From contig CM114271.1 in assembly GCA_050084515.1 (NCBI GenBank), positions 9,362,001 through 9,426,000 of the forward strand: a stretch of DNA of 64,000 nt, given 5' to 3'. The notes below the pieces were generated by a model. That model was not told the DNA's origin and ran no database searches. It saw only the letters and a list, made by a program, of their open reading frames with translations. Source of the stretch: Blasia pusilla (taxonomy: Eukaryota > Marchantiophyta > Marchantiopsida > Blasiales). Numbering within the stretch: the first letter of the stretch is position 1; every line of letters starts with the position of its first letter. The position numbers and the translations under genes are program-made. Shown one piece after another: positions 51,346 to 63,125 of the stretch.

Positions 51346-53394
51346 TTGTATATGGATTTAGAGCCCTTACTCATTCTTGATGACCCTAAAGCTCCACTTC
51401 AACGATCTATTGACGCATTGCAGGTTGAAGAGCTCGTCCTTGCTCCCTCCTGTCAAGACCAAGAAACAACCCCTGTCACTGAGATAAGCGTCTGCAAACG
51501 AAAATAGGAGCGCGATCTGGTCATAAGAAAGAGGGACATTCCAGTCTTGGACACTGTCACACCGATTCTCATCCCACAAGCGCAACCCAAAGGGAAAATC
51601 AGCGACGAGGAGATCCACTGCCACCTCCCCAACCTCCCCATGGACCGTCCTTTGAGTGTGCCCGTTTCGTTGAAGCTTCCATCCCAACGTTGTCAATTTG
51701 TCGATGGCGGGTGTCGACGCTTGGGAACTGAAACTTTACAGCTCATCCAAAAGATTCGTGTAGTGAATGATGATGCTTGTCCGGGTCGTTGTTTCTCTAT
51801 GTCGTCCCAAGGATGATGGAGTGTATTCCACATCTTGGTCTGCTCCTTGGGACAAACCTGGCGCCTCTCGCTTCCGCTTCTCCAGAGTCTGCGGTCGGCT
51901 TTTTGGGGTCTCTATTACCTCAGACTCTTGTGGAGTTTCTTTGGCGGAGGACCTGGTCCGACCCTCTCTTACGCTTGCCCAGACAATTCCGCCTCTCCCC
52001 TTGAATTCTCAGCCTCTGTTTTGGAAGACTCGGCCTCGAAATTCTTCGATCCCCTCGCCTTGGCTTTGATCCACTGTAGATTTTTCCTTGGCGGTGACGA
52101 CCTTGTACACCAACTCCGCTATCTTGAGGGCTTGCTCCTCCGCATCTCCTTCAAAAAAGTCTTCAGGCTGCACGAAATTCGGGATGTCGTCCCTACGTGC
52201 GGCCACTACATCATAGAGTAGGTGTAGATTTTTCTCAGTTATGTCCTCATGGTGGTTGAAGTCGAGCCAGATGGGGAAATTCTCCACCTCCTAGTCGGAC
52301 ATGCTTTGAGCCATCTCCATGTCGTACATGGAAAATGTCTCTCCATCATGCGGAGAAGCCCACAATTTGCAGGTTGCCGGTATTTTCTGCCACGTACTTG
52401 CATTCTTACAATGGATAAGGTACTTGAACACCATGCGTTGGGCAGCTCTTTGTCGAGATGCATCGGCCGCCTGCTCCTGAAGATCTCGCTTTTTCTTTGC
52501 GAAACCCCTTTTCTTCGCCTCTATTTCTTCATCAAGGTTTGCCTGAGGGAGGATGTGATCCTTGAACATCGTCCTGAAGCCTGGGTTTTTTATAGGCTTA
52601 TCTTAGATGTCATCTAGCCAAAGTTTGAAATCCTCAGCACTCTCTAGGTTTGCTTCCTCCGGAACTAGCTCTATTTTTTTCAGCTCCGCTTGAAGACCCA
52701 CGAGCATGGACTTCCCAAGAAGCCGCAACGCGTCCCAAAATGACCATTCACGGAGCCAGTGGGAGATCACTGGATCAGAGACACCCGGAGGATGGTGTGC
52801 CGCCCTCTTTTGGGCCTATGTGCCCTCGAGACTGATTTTCATCAGTCGAATTCTCCTAAATTCCGAAATTCCTGACAAGGCAAATCTATGGACGCGGTCG
52901 ACCCTGCGGATCTTCATCCCTCTCCCGCTGGCGCTTGATTATCGTCTTTAGCTCCTTGTAGAAATCGGGGCCAAGTTCGGGGTTGAGAATGGCGATGTAG
53001 CGCTGCATCTTGCTTGTAGTGTACTTCGTACCTGCAGATACTGCACCTTGGATGAACTTAGCACGCTTAGACGCATACACGTTCTCCCTCCGCTCTAGCT
53101 CCAATGAAGCGCTCTTCTTGGCGGCCTGTATCTTCGACCAGTAAAGGATTGTCACGGTTGTATCTTGGGAAATAAATGTATTTGCCCAAGTGTTTTTTTT
53201 TTATTTGAGCCCCCTTTGCGAGCATCTCATTTACAAAGGCGTCGCCCAAGAACCCCTTGTACTATGTCGGGTGTGTCGTTAGCACTTTCTTCACCTGACT
53301 GCAATCCTGGATCTAGTGGTGGGTGACATTCTCCTCGGATACAATCTTGCACATCCAAACACAATACAAGAATTTTTGCAAGCTACATGGGTTT

Positions 53395-53920
53395 CTGCAA
53401 CCCGTCGGACTCTGACAAGTCGCCACACCTCATGGTCGCAATGGTAGCTACGAGCTTAATATTGCAACCCGTCAAAGTCCGACGGATTGCATTCAGATTT
53501 TTGATTGCCTGGTTACAACCGATCGGACTCCGACGGGTTGTCCGATAATTTGTATTCAGAGAGTGGTCTCCGCGGAAAAAGTGAACATATCAACTTGTCA
53601 GAGTCCGACAGGTTGCGCAATTTCAAGTAAAACTGCAATTTGACGCCAAAAATCAAGCTCCCCTACTTTAATCACCTACCCGTGCCGGCGAATTCAACCT
53701 GTCGGTGTCCGACGAGTTGCTTTCAGCAAAAAACATCCTAAAAAGAGCTGCCAGTCAAGCAACTCGTCGGACTCTGACGAGTTGCTTTCGGCCAAAAACA
53801 TCCTAAAAAAAGTGGCCAGTGGAGCAACTCGTCGGACTTAGACGAATTTCTTTAAGGCATCCGATGTTTTGTTACCACTAGTTAAACAACTCATCAGAGT
53901 CCGACGGTTTGCAACAATCA
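53395..53920. repeat. Palindromes in cargo gene B intron 2
   Basis: Eight palindromes in the intron about 53351-53943, including the arm-matched CAACTCGTCGGACT.../CGAGTTG type at 53758-53784 that is otherwise seen only in the same intron of copy A. Confidence 0.85.
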
Positions 53921-53943
53921 AAATAAAGGAAGAGGAAACTTAC

Positions 53944-54416
53944 GTGTTCATGGCATGCATGGCCATTTCCACCGTCGCCATGTGATGAGGGTATGGATGT
54001 AGCACGAATGCCTTCACGCAAAAATGCGCCTCCAATAAGTTTTGGCGCTCCTCTCCAAACTGGGTCCACGCCATGAACCTGTGGTTTCCATCCCAGATGA
54101 AGAAATAGAGGTTTTGCATCCAGCTGAATTTTGTCCCCTCAATCGCTCTTCTGAATTCCTGATCTCTCATCCTCCAGAATGTGTTGAGCGCTTCCAAGTC
54201 CTCCTCCGTCACCAGTGCTTGGGTTCCATGTTCATCGTAAGGCTGAACATAGAACACAGGAAAGCTGTCGACGTAGGATGTTGTCGCTGCCGATTGTTTC
54301 ACCTTCGCAATATCCTCGTTATATTGAATTTCGCGGACGTACTCCATTGTCCGTAATCGCCAAAGTGGAATTCTCGGGGCGTTCTGGCCCTCCATCAGTG
54401 CCATGTGCTTTACCAC
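53944..54416 (-). pseudogene. Cargo gene B exon 2, ParB-like domain
   Basis: Open for its whole length, 158 codons, the longest stretch of this gene without damage in both A and B. Keeps RIPLWRLRTMEYVREIQ, FYVQPYDEHGTQAL, RMRDQEFRRAIEGTKFSW and FFIWDGNHRFMAW. Changes from copy A are mostly conservative (Lys/Arg, Ile/Val), hinting at selection on this domain before the copies died. It is bounded by an intron 1 acceptor GACAG and the donor GTAAGT. Confidence 0.62.
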
Positions 54417-54515
54417 CTGTCACAACCGGGACAAGGTCAATAAACTACACTGAATTACCAATGAATTGCAACATGGGCCTTCACATAACTCAAAGAACAA
54501 AGATTGTATCTTAAC

Positions 54516-55147
54516 CGCTCGAAGATTGGGTCGGTATCTTGGCTCGCCAACTACTATGGGACAGCAGCTGGCATGTCCACTGGAAACTCGTCGATCCGAT
54601 AGAGTTCGATTTTCTTCTGCCGGGCTTAGAGACGATAAAGCTCTCCTGCTTCTTTGGAGATGTCCACCGTCTCCACGTTGGCGGTCCTCATGACCTCATC
54701 GTCCGTCACTTGAACTTCGGTTGTTTCCTCAGCTAATTTTATATTGATTGTGTCCTTGAACCTCATCGGGGACATTTCCTGCATCTCAACACTTTTGGTT
54801 GGACGGGCCGGGATTTCTTCAATAGCAATCTCTTTTTCCCTTCGAGCTTTTTCCAATTCTGCTCTCCTCACTAACGCGTCCAGACGCTTCTTTTCACGCT
54901 TCTCCTTGGCGATCCTTTTCTCCAAGGCGTGCGACGCCTCAACCTCTGCGTTTTGTTTTTCAAGTGCCTCCTTAACACGTTTTGCAAGAAGCTCCTGCCT
55001 GTGTATCTCCGCTTCCCTTTTGCGCTCCTCGATCTCTTGCTGCCTTTTCTTATTAGCCGAACGAGGCCTTGGAGATGGTGACGCACGAGTCCTAGACTTG
55101 GGAGTGAAGCTCCTAGCCTTGCTTGCTTGAGATTTTTTCCTTGTCAT
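54516..55147 (-). pseudogene. Cargo gene B exon 1, charged coiled coil
   Basis: MTRKKSQASKARSFTPKSR, a Pro/Arg-rich leader, then uninterrupted helix through EEIPARPTKSVEM and SPMRFKDTINI to VTDDEVMRTANVETVDISK, open for 173 codons; then shifts and stops before the donor. The helix is intact here, unlike in copy A (TGA). Rich in Lys/Arg/Glu; may hold a nuclear localisation signal (KREKKR). Confidence 0.72.
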
Positions 55148-55439
55148 TGTTCTCGAAATGCCTACTCCTCGACAACGAAATTACTTTCTGTGCACAATGA
55201 GTCGCCTCGATGAGTCGCCTTAATGAGTCGCTCGAATCGTCTCACGACGAGTCGCCGTGTGAAGCGCCCCTTGGTTTCTGGTCCGCTGCTGCGCTGAAGA
55301 GCAATCGAGATCGTGAAATGAAAAACCGGAAATGAGCGAACCCTAGCCTATTTTTACTTTTTGAGCCGTTGGGCTAACCGTTGGGTCGCACGGTCATTCC
55401 GACGGCAACATGTCGGCCGTTATGGAGGTCTGGACGTGA

Positions 55440-55900
55440 AAACCACCAACCTGACGGTCTCCGACGGGTTGGAGGCATCCGTCCTAGCCGAGCTATCCTG
55501 GCAACCCGTCGGAGTCTGACAGGTTGCGCGCCTCTGCCATCTTGGGGCAAGAACGCGAGGTACCCGCGCAACCCGCCAGAGACCGGGGGGTTGCACCCTT
55601 CCCTTGTCTTGGGATAACAAGGCAGGGTACCCACACAACTCGTTAGAGGCCGACGGGTTGCACGCCTACTTCATGTAAGTGTTACAAGGCAAGGCACGTG
55701 CGCAACCCGTTGGAGGCCAACGGTTTGCACGCTTCCCTCATCTTGGGGTAATAGGCGAGGTTCCTCGACAACCTGTCAGTTACAGACAGGTTGCACTCTT
55801 TTCTATCCCTCGGGGTAACAATGCAAGAACGGATAGTTCTGAGGCAACCTCTTGCAATCCGACGGGTCACAAGGTCTACCCTGAGTTGGACAATCCCGTA
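55440..55900. repeat. Palindrome array in MULE-B divergent promoter region
   Basis: About seven palindromes 60-80 bp apart (for example 55499-55527, 55570-55595, 55635-55662, 55702-55730, 55768-55795 with matched arms AACCTGTC/GACAGGTT), plus one at 56105-56132. Counterpart of 6590-7370 in A. A pyrimidine-rich CATTCT microsatellite (56234-56300) lies between it and the transposase ATG. Confidence 0.83.
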
Positions 55901-56223
55901 ACAGTCCCCAGCGATTAGTTACCTTAGCAAATGCAAACGATGTCTCGTGTTTGATGCTAGCAAAATCGTCTCAAAAGACCATTGGTCGGCATGAAGGGGG
56001 TACCAACCCAACGGACTCCAACGGCTTCCAATTTGCATAAGGACACAGAAATAAAAAACGGAACTTGGTGCTTTGCAACCTACGTCTCTGATTCCCAAAT
56101 TTTGCAACCTATCGGACTCCGACACGTTGCAACAAAATTGAATCCATCATGTCAGACAATCTCACCTACCAAACTTCATCTTGTCAGTCAAATTCTGTCA
56201 GGAGAATCTGAGTCCCTATTCAC

Positions 56224-56230
56224 TATAAAT
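56224..56230 (+). promoter_or_regulatory. TATA box of MULE-B transposase
   Basis: TATAAAT, 100 bp before the ATG at 56324, conserved with copy A (6524-6533 on the minus strand). The CATTCT-type microsatellite follows in the presumed leader. Confidence 0.6.
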
Positions 56231-56323
56231 TGAACATTCTCATTCTTATTCTCATTCTCATACCCATTCCCATTCTTATCCTCATTCTTATTCTCAGTCC
56301 CCTCCCGGTGGAATCTTCTGGGA

Positions 56324-59300
56324 ATGGATAAGTATGTGAAACTCACTTATGGAAGTCATCTAGCGATCCTTCCTCAATCAAAAATCGTTCGACTGCAAGC
56401 TCGTGAGTCTGTCATACCAGTGGATGAAAATTTTCTCTCAGTTCGATTTCTTCTCCAAATTGGAACCATCTTTGTGTCCAAGGATGTTACGGTGGACGGT
56501 ACGGAGGACATAATAGGTGAGACAATCCAACCAGTGATTGCAGACCATAAAGTATGGAATCTCCTACCTCTAGCAAATGGTCAATACAGAGTTTACGGCT
56601 TGCCCCTGAATTTGTCTTTTTCCCAAGCAGACGGTCTAGAATTTCCTAGTGCTCCGAGCTCTACATTTGCAACTCCAAGCTCTGCAGATCTAGCTTCGAC
56701 TCCAACTTTGCACGCTCGTAACAATGTTGTTCTTCCTGAAGAGATTCGAGATGTTATCAACCTCAGTGGATCTGTCGGACACCAATCGGGCCCTCTGTCC
56801 ACCTACTCGTTCCTCTTGCGAGTATCAGGCAATAGTTTGTTATCGTCTCTAGCCTTGAAAATGTTCAAGCACTTTCTTGTCGACAAGCTGCCGCCCACGT
56901 ACGATGGTAATTGCATTTTTGAGTTGCCTCCACTTGCTGCTCCTGCTCAAAAGAAAGATGGAGGATGCTTGAAGGGTATGGACAGAAAGTCTGATTGTCA
57001 TCGATGGTGCAGGCTTCAACGGACTAGTGCTTCCATTCCAGATGGTCCTTGGATTGTCTCCCGCCGCCAGTGCGTTGGAGCCTTGGAGTGTAGAAGTCCA
57101 ACATGCCCGTATCTAGAATGCAACGGGCGGGTCAATACGTTGCAATTCCCTGCCAAGAATGCAGAAACTCCATACGAGATTGGTGCCACCATACCGCCGG
57201 GAGGCCATCGATGTCCTCATTGTCAAGCATCCCCTTTCTACGTTTGAGCATGTCCTGCATATATATTTTTCATTGTCCACGACTTGGGCTCCACGTCAGA
57301 GTACACAAGGTTGGCAGTTCATGTTGGCTCCCACACTCATCCTGTGACTGATGCAATTCAGAGACACATCAAGGAGGATGTGGCAAAGAAAGTGGCCGAG
57401 GTCTACAGAAACTCTACGGGTTCAAAGCCCGGAGTGATCAAGTTAACAACAACATCACAAATTTGTGAACAACTTCTTGGAATCCCTAGACAGTGCAAGA
57501 TCATGGCTGCTGAGGAGAAACAACTCTGGGAAAATCTCTCATTTCTCGCTGATCCTAAATGCTGTCGGAATTTGCTGCGTCATATACGGGTACTGGATGG
57601 AAAGACGGCCGAAATGGATGCCATTTCTAGAATCAAGGCCAACTCTAGATTTCCATTCATTCAGAGATGGCAGTTCATGGGCCAGGGAGGTGAAGGATCC
57701 ATGGCCTATGTCTTCAAAATGTCAACAACAGGTCCGTCGAGTGGCCTCGATCTTATAGATCGAATGAGGGAAGGGGAAGATCTTTACGACAGCTGGGTAA
57801 GATTTGATATTTGCTTTAGAGTGCTAAATGGATGATTGAAAATGGATCCTCACGTTTATGACCATGTGGAGAAGGGACTCAAAACTATATTTGTCTGTGC
57901 AATAAAAGCAGAACACGTTGGCAGTTTGAAGATGTGCTGGTTACTCTTATTGGAGATGGTGAAGGAAAAAAAAAGGCCACCTCCGAAAATTTATGGATTC
58001 ATGGCGAACAATGCACAACCAGGGTGGATTGCTATCAGGGAAGTTTTTTGGGGTGGGGAGGTTCAATCGGAGAGAGAAAGGTTGGATGCTTTCCATTGGC
58101 AACAGTTTGTGACCCGGTACACCAAATCTTGCATCAAGGAGAATAAGAGGACGGAGCATGTCACTCTACTCCAACGCTGCAAGGACAACAAAACCTTGAA
58201 ACATGCCATGGAATCCCAAGAAGAAATTCATGGGTGGTGGAGGAAACATGCGATTGAGGGGAAGTACAAAGAGTTATGCTCTTGGCTGAGTTGGTGGATT
58301 GTACGAATGAGACAATGGGGAATTTTCATTCGGGAGGTAAGTTCACTAATTTGTCTCGCTGAAAATTGTTTGAAGAGTTGCAGCTAAAGTTGAGAAGCGT
58401 GGGCACTATAGGATTTCAAACCGAAGAAACCAAGCAACTTGTCACATGTGACAGTTTTCCTGAGTGTTCAACTTGTCGCTTACTGACGGGTTTCATGAGT
58501 GTGCAACCAGTCGGAAACGACAAGTTGCAAGTTGCATGGCCAAATTTACTTGCAACCCGTCAGAATCAGATAGATTGACGCGTTGCGTGAGAGCGCAACC
58601 AGTCGGAAAAGGACGGGTTGACGGGTTGTCTAAGTGTGCAACCAGTCGGAAAAAGATGGGTTGCACGTCGCATGGCCAAATTTACTTGCAACCCGTCGGA
58701 ATCAGACAAGTTGCACTAGGTGGTTCCTAGGTGTTGTAACACGTCAGGAACCAACAGGTGGCAGAGTTGTTCTTGGGATGCCACGGCCTTGCAACCCGTT
58801 TGGTTCCGACAAGTAGCTAATTTCTTTCACTTCTGAGCTATTTTCGTTCCCTTCTCACATTGGGGTCGTTGCAGGGATTGAACATTCATGAAAATGCCCT
58901 CTACCCCAACACAAGTGGAGCACAAAGTGTTCAATCCTCCTAGAGGTCGTCACAAGCATGCCAAAGAATTTCACTTGTGGAGGCATGCCAACAAGACCTG
59001 GCAAGAGCAATGCTACAATCTGCAGCATCCCATATCTTCCTCACAAAAGGCATAACAAAAGGAAGGGGCCTTCGATCTACGAGCTCTATGTCAGCGCGGC
59101 TGTGAGATCTGGTGATGAGAAACTCTATGTGGAAGCCTTCAACCGGTGCGTAGCAAGAACCCCCCTTGAGCAAGACGTACATATTGGTGTGGATATTCAT
59201 GGGCGCCTTTCAAGACGTCCCATACAGATGGTGGTAGAGGAGTCCGAGCGAGACTCGTGGAGACCAGATAAGTATCTTGGCAGGTGAAGAGGCATCATCG

Positions 59301-60366
59301 AGGAACGAATCCGGTGATTGATTTGGATGAAGAAATTACGCCGCCCATGTTCGGGGACCCCGGATTGCTCCCAAATCTATGATTGAGTAACTTCTCCAAA
59401 ATTAGTGAATGTTTTATTTCAAAAGCCCTCCGTTGCTGGAAGTTCGCAACATCCGGTCGTTGGGGTGATTCAACAATATGGGATTCCGGTCATGGAGGTG
59501 GATTGCAACCTAAAACAGTGGCATATATCTCGGAGCAACCCTGGATGTGGACCCACTTGCAGGGCAGGATCTTATGGCATTAGGAGAGCATGCGGAACTT
59601 TCATAAATAAGAACTGTACAAGGACTCGACGACCATTGTCTGGGTTTTGGGGACTCAAAACCTTTGATCGTTTCACGAGGACCGGGGATCAATTGAAGTA
59701 CTTCTTTTGCCCAAATGAATCTTGCGCTTTCTGGAAGTCTTATCCGGTTGCCATTGGAGCTCCGGGGAATATCCCCACGATTTGGCCCATCATCGCAGGT
59801 ACAAATTGCACTCAAGACGAAGTGGACAATCTTACAAATGCCGGTTTTAGATTCATAGACAGAGGAAGTTTGGAGCATATTTGCATTATATAGACCTTTG
59901 CATTTTGTATTCAACCCAAGATTGATGTCAAATGTACCCGGAGAAGGTGGATGATCTCAATCCACTATTTCTATTTGAGTCTAGAAATGGGGTGAAGAGA
60001 AACAAAATGTGTAGGCTAACGGTGGAGAGAGCAAAGCAAATTGCATCAGCTCGAGAGGCAAAAATAGAGATCATCGCCATAAAAGATGTCCACAGTGGCA
60101 ATGGAATAGGAAGGATGTATTGGGTCAGGAACAACACTGTAAATTCAAGTGTCATAGGGGTGTATGTGGTGCACATCTGTTGCTTTCCCACATGTTCATG
60201 TGATGACTTTGTCCAAAGAGAGACAAGTGGCAAAAGATATTTCCCTTGTAAGCACATGTACTATGTGTTGCTTATAGTTTTAAGAGAGTGGGAGGTAGGA
60301 GTAGGAATCCACCAACCAATTCTGTCCCTCAAAGAAGTGCGAAGTATTTTAAACAAACCACTTTGA
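56324..60366 (+). pseudogene. MULE transposase, copy B (few breaks)
   Basis: Exon 1 is 56324-58336 and exon 2 starts at 58875; the intron 58337-58874 has donor GTAAGT and acceptor TTGCAG. N-terminal 300 residues open: zinc block CVGALECRSPTCPYLECNG, CPHC and HVGSHTHP; then KPGVIKLT, PFIQRWQFMGQGGEGS, DHVEKGLKTIFVC, KIYGFMANNAQPGWIAIREVF (the D of FMADNA is N here, so the catalytic site is mutated), DAFHWQQFV, KYKELCSWLSWW. Exon 2: ENALYPNTSGA, AVRSGDEKLYVEAFNRCV, FFCPNESCAFWKSYP, MYPEKVDDLNPLF and the intact SWIM finger CSC...CKH. Breaks: TGA at 57246 and 57833, shifts near 58940 and 59300-59480, TAG near 59892. Confidence 0.85.
58470..58820. repeat. Palindromes in MULE-B transposase intron
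   Basis: About seven palindromes or half-palindromes (for example 58502-58528, 58552-58575, 58596-58620, 58640-58665, 58688-58714) inside the 538-bp intron, matching the cluster in A at 4085-4335. A variant arm CAACCAGTCGGAAA is repeated here. Confidence 0.82.
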
Positions 60367-60781
60367 GGATGCAAAATCAGGTTTTCGATTGAACTTTCAT
60401 TTTTCCAGAACCTTCACTTTGAGCTTGAACTCTATTCAGCCCAAGGAAAATGATAGATTTTTTCCAGACCTTGGATGGAAAAAGTGATCAGTTCCACAGT
60501 TATGGTTCCACTGATTTTTCAGTTTATAAATTTTGTGCACTTTGCAACTCGTCGGACTCAGAGGGGTTGCCAAAATATGGAAGAGGAAAAAAAATCTATG
60601 GGAGTACTTAAGAATTGAGCAAAAAAGTGCAAAACAATTCACACAAAAAGTTTCCTCTTTTCAACCCAAGGGAAACTCTCTTCAAATCACAGGAAACTCT
60701 CTTCAAAAAAAAGTATCTCTTTCGGTTGAAGGTGGTTTCCTCTCTCCTCTCTCCTCTCTTCCTCTCCTCTTACCGCACCTC
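60367..60781 (+). repeat. MULE-B 3' flank and transposase-side terminal repeat
   Basis: Non-coding DNA after the stop with one degraded palindrome (60544-60570), then CTCTC-rich DNA ending CTCTTACCGCACCTC at 60781. Inverse match to A 1670-1728 and 2203-2535, which lets the A insertion at 1729-2202 be recognised. Confidence 0.85.
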
Positions 60782-60791
60782 CCTCTTCACG

Positions 60792-61640
60792 CACTAAAGG
60801 TTGAAGAGCTTGTCTTTGGTCCCTCCAGTAAGGACCAAGAAACAACCCTTATCACTGAGATACGCGTCAGCAAAAGAAAACAACAAAGCGATCTGTTCAT
60901 AGGAAAGCGGGACATTCCAATTTGGGACACTGTCAGATGGATTGTTGTCCCACAAAAAAAACCCACAAGGAAAATCTACAATGAGGAGGTCCACCGCCAC
61001 CTCCTCAACAACCCCATGCACTGTCCAAGGGGCGTGCCCATTTCGAAGGACTTTTTGCCCTAGCACGGTCAATTTCTCGATGGCAGGTGTTGACTTTTGA
61101 GAACTCAAACTTTGCAGTTCATCAACAAGATGAGTCTAGTGAAGAAGGATATTTGTCTTGGTGGTCGTTCCCCTATCCGTGCCCAAAAATAATGGAGTGT
61201 ATTCCATATCCTTATCTCCTCCCTCGGACGAACCTCGCGCCTCCCGCTTTCGCTTCTCCCGAGTGTGTTGTCGGCTTGTTGGAGTCTTCGTTACCTCAGA
61301 ATCCACACGAGTTTTCTTTGACAAGGACCTGGTCTGTTCCTGTCACCCCTCTCTCCTGGACCACTCCGCCTCTCACCTTGAAGACTCAGCCTCTTTTCTC
61401 GAAGACTCGGCCTTGGAATTCCTGGACCCCCTTGCCTTTGCTTCAAATCCGATGTGGATTTGTCCTTGGCGGTGACGACCTTTGCCACCAACTCCGCTGT
61501 CTCGAGGGCTTGCTCCTCTGCATCTCCTTCAAAAAGTTCCTTAGGCTTCACAAAGTTCGGAATGTCGTCACTACTAGCAACCACTACATCATAGACCACG
61601 CATAGATTTTTGTCTATCATGTCCTCTAGGTCGTTGAATG
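60792..61640 (-). pseudogene. Cargo gene E exon 3, methyltransferase motif IV half
   Basis: Leftwards from about 61640: KNLCVVYDVVVASSDDIPNF, EGDAEEQALETAELVAKVVT, a charged low-complexity stretch, QHTREKRKREARGSSEG, then KVLRNGHAPWTVHGVVEEVA, VDLLIVDFPCGFFLWDNNPS (motif IV as VDFPCG), PLSYEQIALLFSFADAYLSD and FLVLTGGTKDKLFNL, then a TAG where other copies have CAG. Joined across MULE-B to 48136. Homology to other copies stops at about 61640. Confidence 0.78.
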
Positions 61641-61845
61641 TGGAAAATTGCTAAAGAAGCATAACTGGTGGGAAAGGGCTCTCACACTCACACACCACCA
61701 TGGAGAACGAAATTTGCAATGAGAGAATGAGTGGAGGCTGGTCCCCTTCTCAATTATATAGGGTATGTACAAGCAATCCTAACCCTAACCTTAACCATAG
61801 TCTCGAGTTTGACTAACTGTGAATTACTAACCGTAGTTAAGATAG
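61641..61845. other. Unrecognised sequence between MULE-E and F
   Basis: About 200 bp with no match to other copies and no gene. It includes a short run of CCTAACCCTAACCTTAACC (61778-61797) and a pyrimidine-rich tract. Confidence 0.4.
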
Positions 61846-63125
61846 GGGGCTGGTATTCTGGCAGGAGAGAGTAAGAGAGGAGAGGAAGAGAGGAAGAGAG
61901 GAGAGTCTCTCTTAAAAAAAAAGGGCCAAATCCGCCTCCTCTCTTCAAAACTTTTTGACATATTTGAAATTTTTGTTTGCTTTCAAATTCAGGAAATATT
62001 TAGAAGAGAGTATTTAGTGGTCCACATTTGGCCCTAAAAAAATCTCCTCTTTCCTGGGGGCGAGAAAAAAGGAGACATCATAAGACCACTACAAACATTT
62101 TTCCATCACTCTCCATGTGAGCCTAAGTTTCTTAACATTCCCTGTCTCAGTCAACAAAAAGCAGTGCCCTTGGTATTTTTGTTGGAGGACCACCCGGATG
62201 CCAACCTCTCTTTTGCAGGATTGTTGCTCGCATCATGGCCTCCCTAAATTTCCCCATAACGAACTTTTGTTGGTTGTGAATGGTGTCTGCTCAAGACCAA
62301 CTTTGTGAAATGTGAACACATCGAGATCCTAAGGTGAGAAACCGAGAAGTCTGCACCCTCCCAACCCGTAAGAAAGCTCACCATAAGAAAGGAAAGATTT
62401 TTAGAAGTGATTTTCTTCCACCCTGCACCCACGACGATCTAACAAGTTGGGAATCCAAAATGGCAATCCGACAAGTAGTAGGAATCCTGCACATCTTAGA
62501 CAAGAAAAGAAGCCTACAACTGGTTTGACGAATGTAGGGGAACAAGCCAAAAGTTAAGAAGCCCGCCACAATGCGTCAGAAGTTGGTCTCACACGGAAAG
62601 AGTCCGATCACCCAAGCAGTCAACCTGTCAAAATCCGACAGCTTGCCTGGAAATGGTTAAATAGTTGCAGTGGGCAAAAAGCAAAAAGTTGCAACCCATC
62701 GGAATCATACGGGTTGCAGAATTGTAATTCTGAGTAGCTAAAAGAACACAATCCACAAGTCCAAAAAAATATTCTAGAAAACTTTTACAAACACCATTAT
62801 GGGTTGAAAAAATCTCGTCCGTTTGTTACCTCCGAAGGAACCTCGGAAATGTACATTTCCTCGGCTTGAGAACATTTTCAATTACTAACTTTGGATCAAC
62901 CTGTCCGAGTCCGATGGGTTGTTTTGTCCCAGACCAACCCATCGCCTTACGACGGGTTGGTCAACCCTAAACGGGTTGATGGCCTAGAGCAGCCCATGCT
63001 CGCCTGAGAGCAACCCGTCGCTATCAGACGGGTTGCAGCTTTCCGAAAACACAGGGAAAAACCAAAAGCAACTGCAACCCGTCACGTTGCAGGTACACCA
63101 CGGTTTTCCCTGTGTATGTGGGAAA
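61846..63125. mobile_element. MULE-F cargo-side end fragment
   Basis: Terminus GGGGCTGGTATTCTGGCAGG with the GA-rich core, subterminal blocks matching B 48137-49580 through 62860, then an abrupt join (about 62865) to DNA matching cargo gene intron 3 of A in inverse order (62890-63120). The small ORF, the methyltransferase exon 4 and everything beyond the intron are deleted. Palindromes are at 62623-62645, 62689-62718 and 62900-63085. Confidence 0.72.

Larger units (their letters stand above)
50363..55147 (-). pseudogene. Cargo gene B: coiled coil, ParB-like, DNA methyltransferase
   Basis: Exons leftwards: 55147-54516, 54416-53944, about 53350-51371 and 50847-50363. Same exon plan as copy A. 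The linker WSFWDAL..., the block VFKYLIHCKNAS...DGETFSMYDMEMAQ and motif IV VADFPFGLRLW (D-F-P-F, closest in the window to DPPY/DPPF) are kept, as is PGDLVFDLVGLSGASI. Breaks: shifts in exon 1's acidic tail, a changed donor (GTTAAG) at intron 1, a changed acceptor and a TAG at the start of exon 3, several stops within exon 3, loss of the last 10 codons of exon 3, and a 28-bp deletion after motif I. Predicted nuclear, DNA-acting; inactive here. Confidence 0.72.
48137..60781. mobile_element. MULE-B, complete 12.6-kb element
   Basis: Perfect 10-bp target duplication CCTCTTCACG at 48127-48136 and 60782-60791, the size typical of Mutator-like insertions. Left end GGGGACTGGTATTCTGGCAG..., right end (inverted) GAGGTGCGGTAAGAGG; both lead into the shared 18-bp core GAGAGGAAGAGAGGAGAG. 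Content left to right: cargo-side subterminal DNA, small ORF (minus), cargo gene (minus, 55147-50363), divergent palindrome region, transposase (plus, 56324-60366). Both genes have a few breaks. This copy defines the full structure of the family. Confidence 0.9.
24452..61640 (-). mobile_element. MULE-E, cargo gene copy split by two later insertions
   Basis: E's left end is probably the decayed terminus GGGCTGGTATTGTGGCAG at about 24453. Its cargo gene runs leftwards: exon 3 at 61640-60792 and 48136-48048, intron 48047-47376 joined to 26368-26321, exon 4 at 26320-25795, subterminal ORF 25783-25464. The chromovirus sits in the intron and MULE-B in exon 3. Removing both restores co-linearity with A. 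The right side beyond 61640 is lost or outside recognisable homology, so no transposase of E is seen. Confidence 0.72.

Noticed and set aside
61778-61797. Telomere-like repeat CCTAACCCTAACCTTAACC
   Set aside because: Fewer than four irregular units, not the plant CCCTAAA type, and surrounded by mobile-element DNA.
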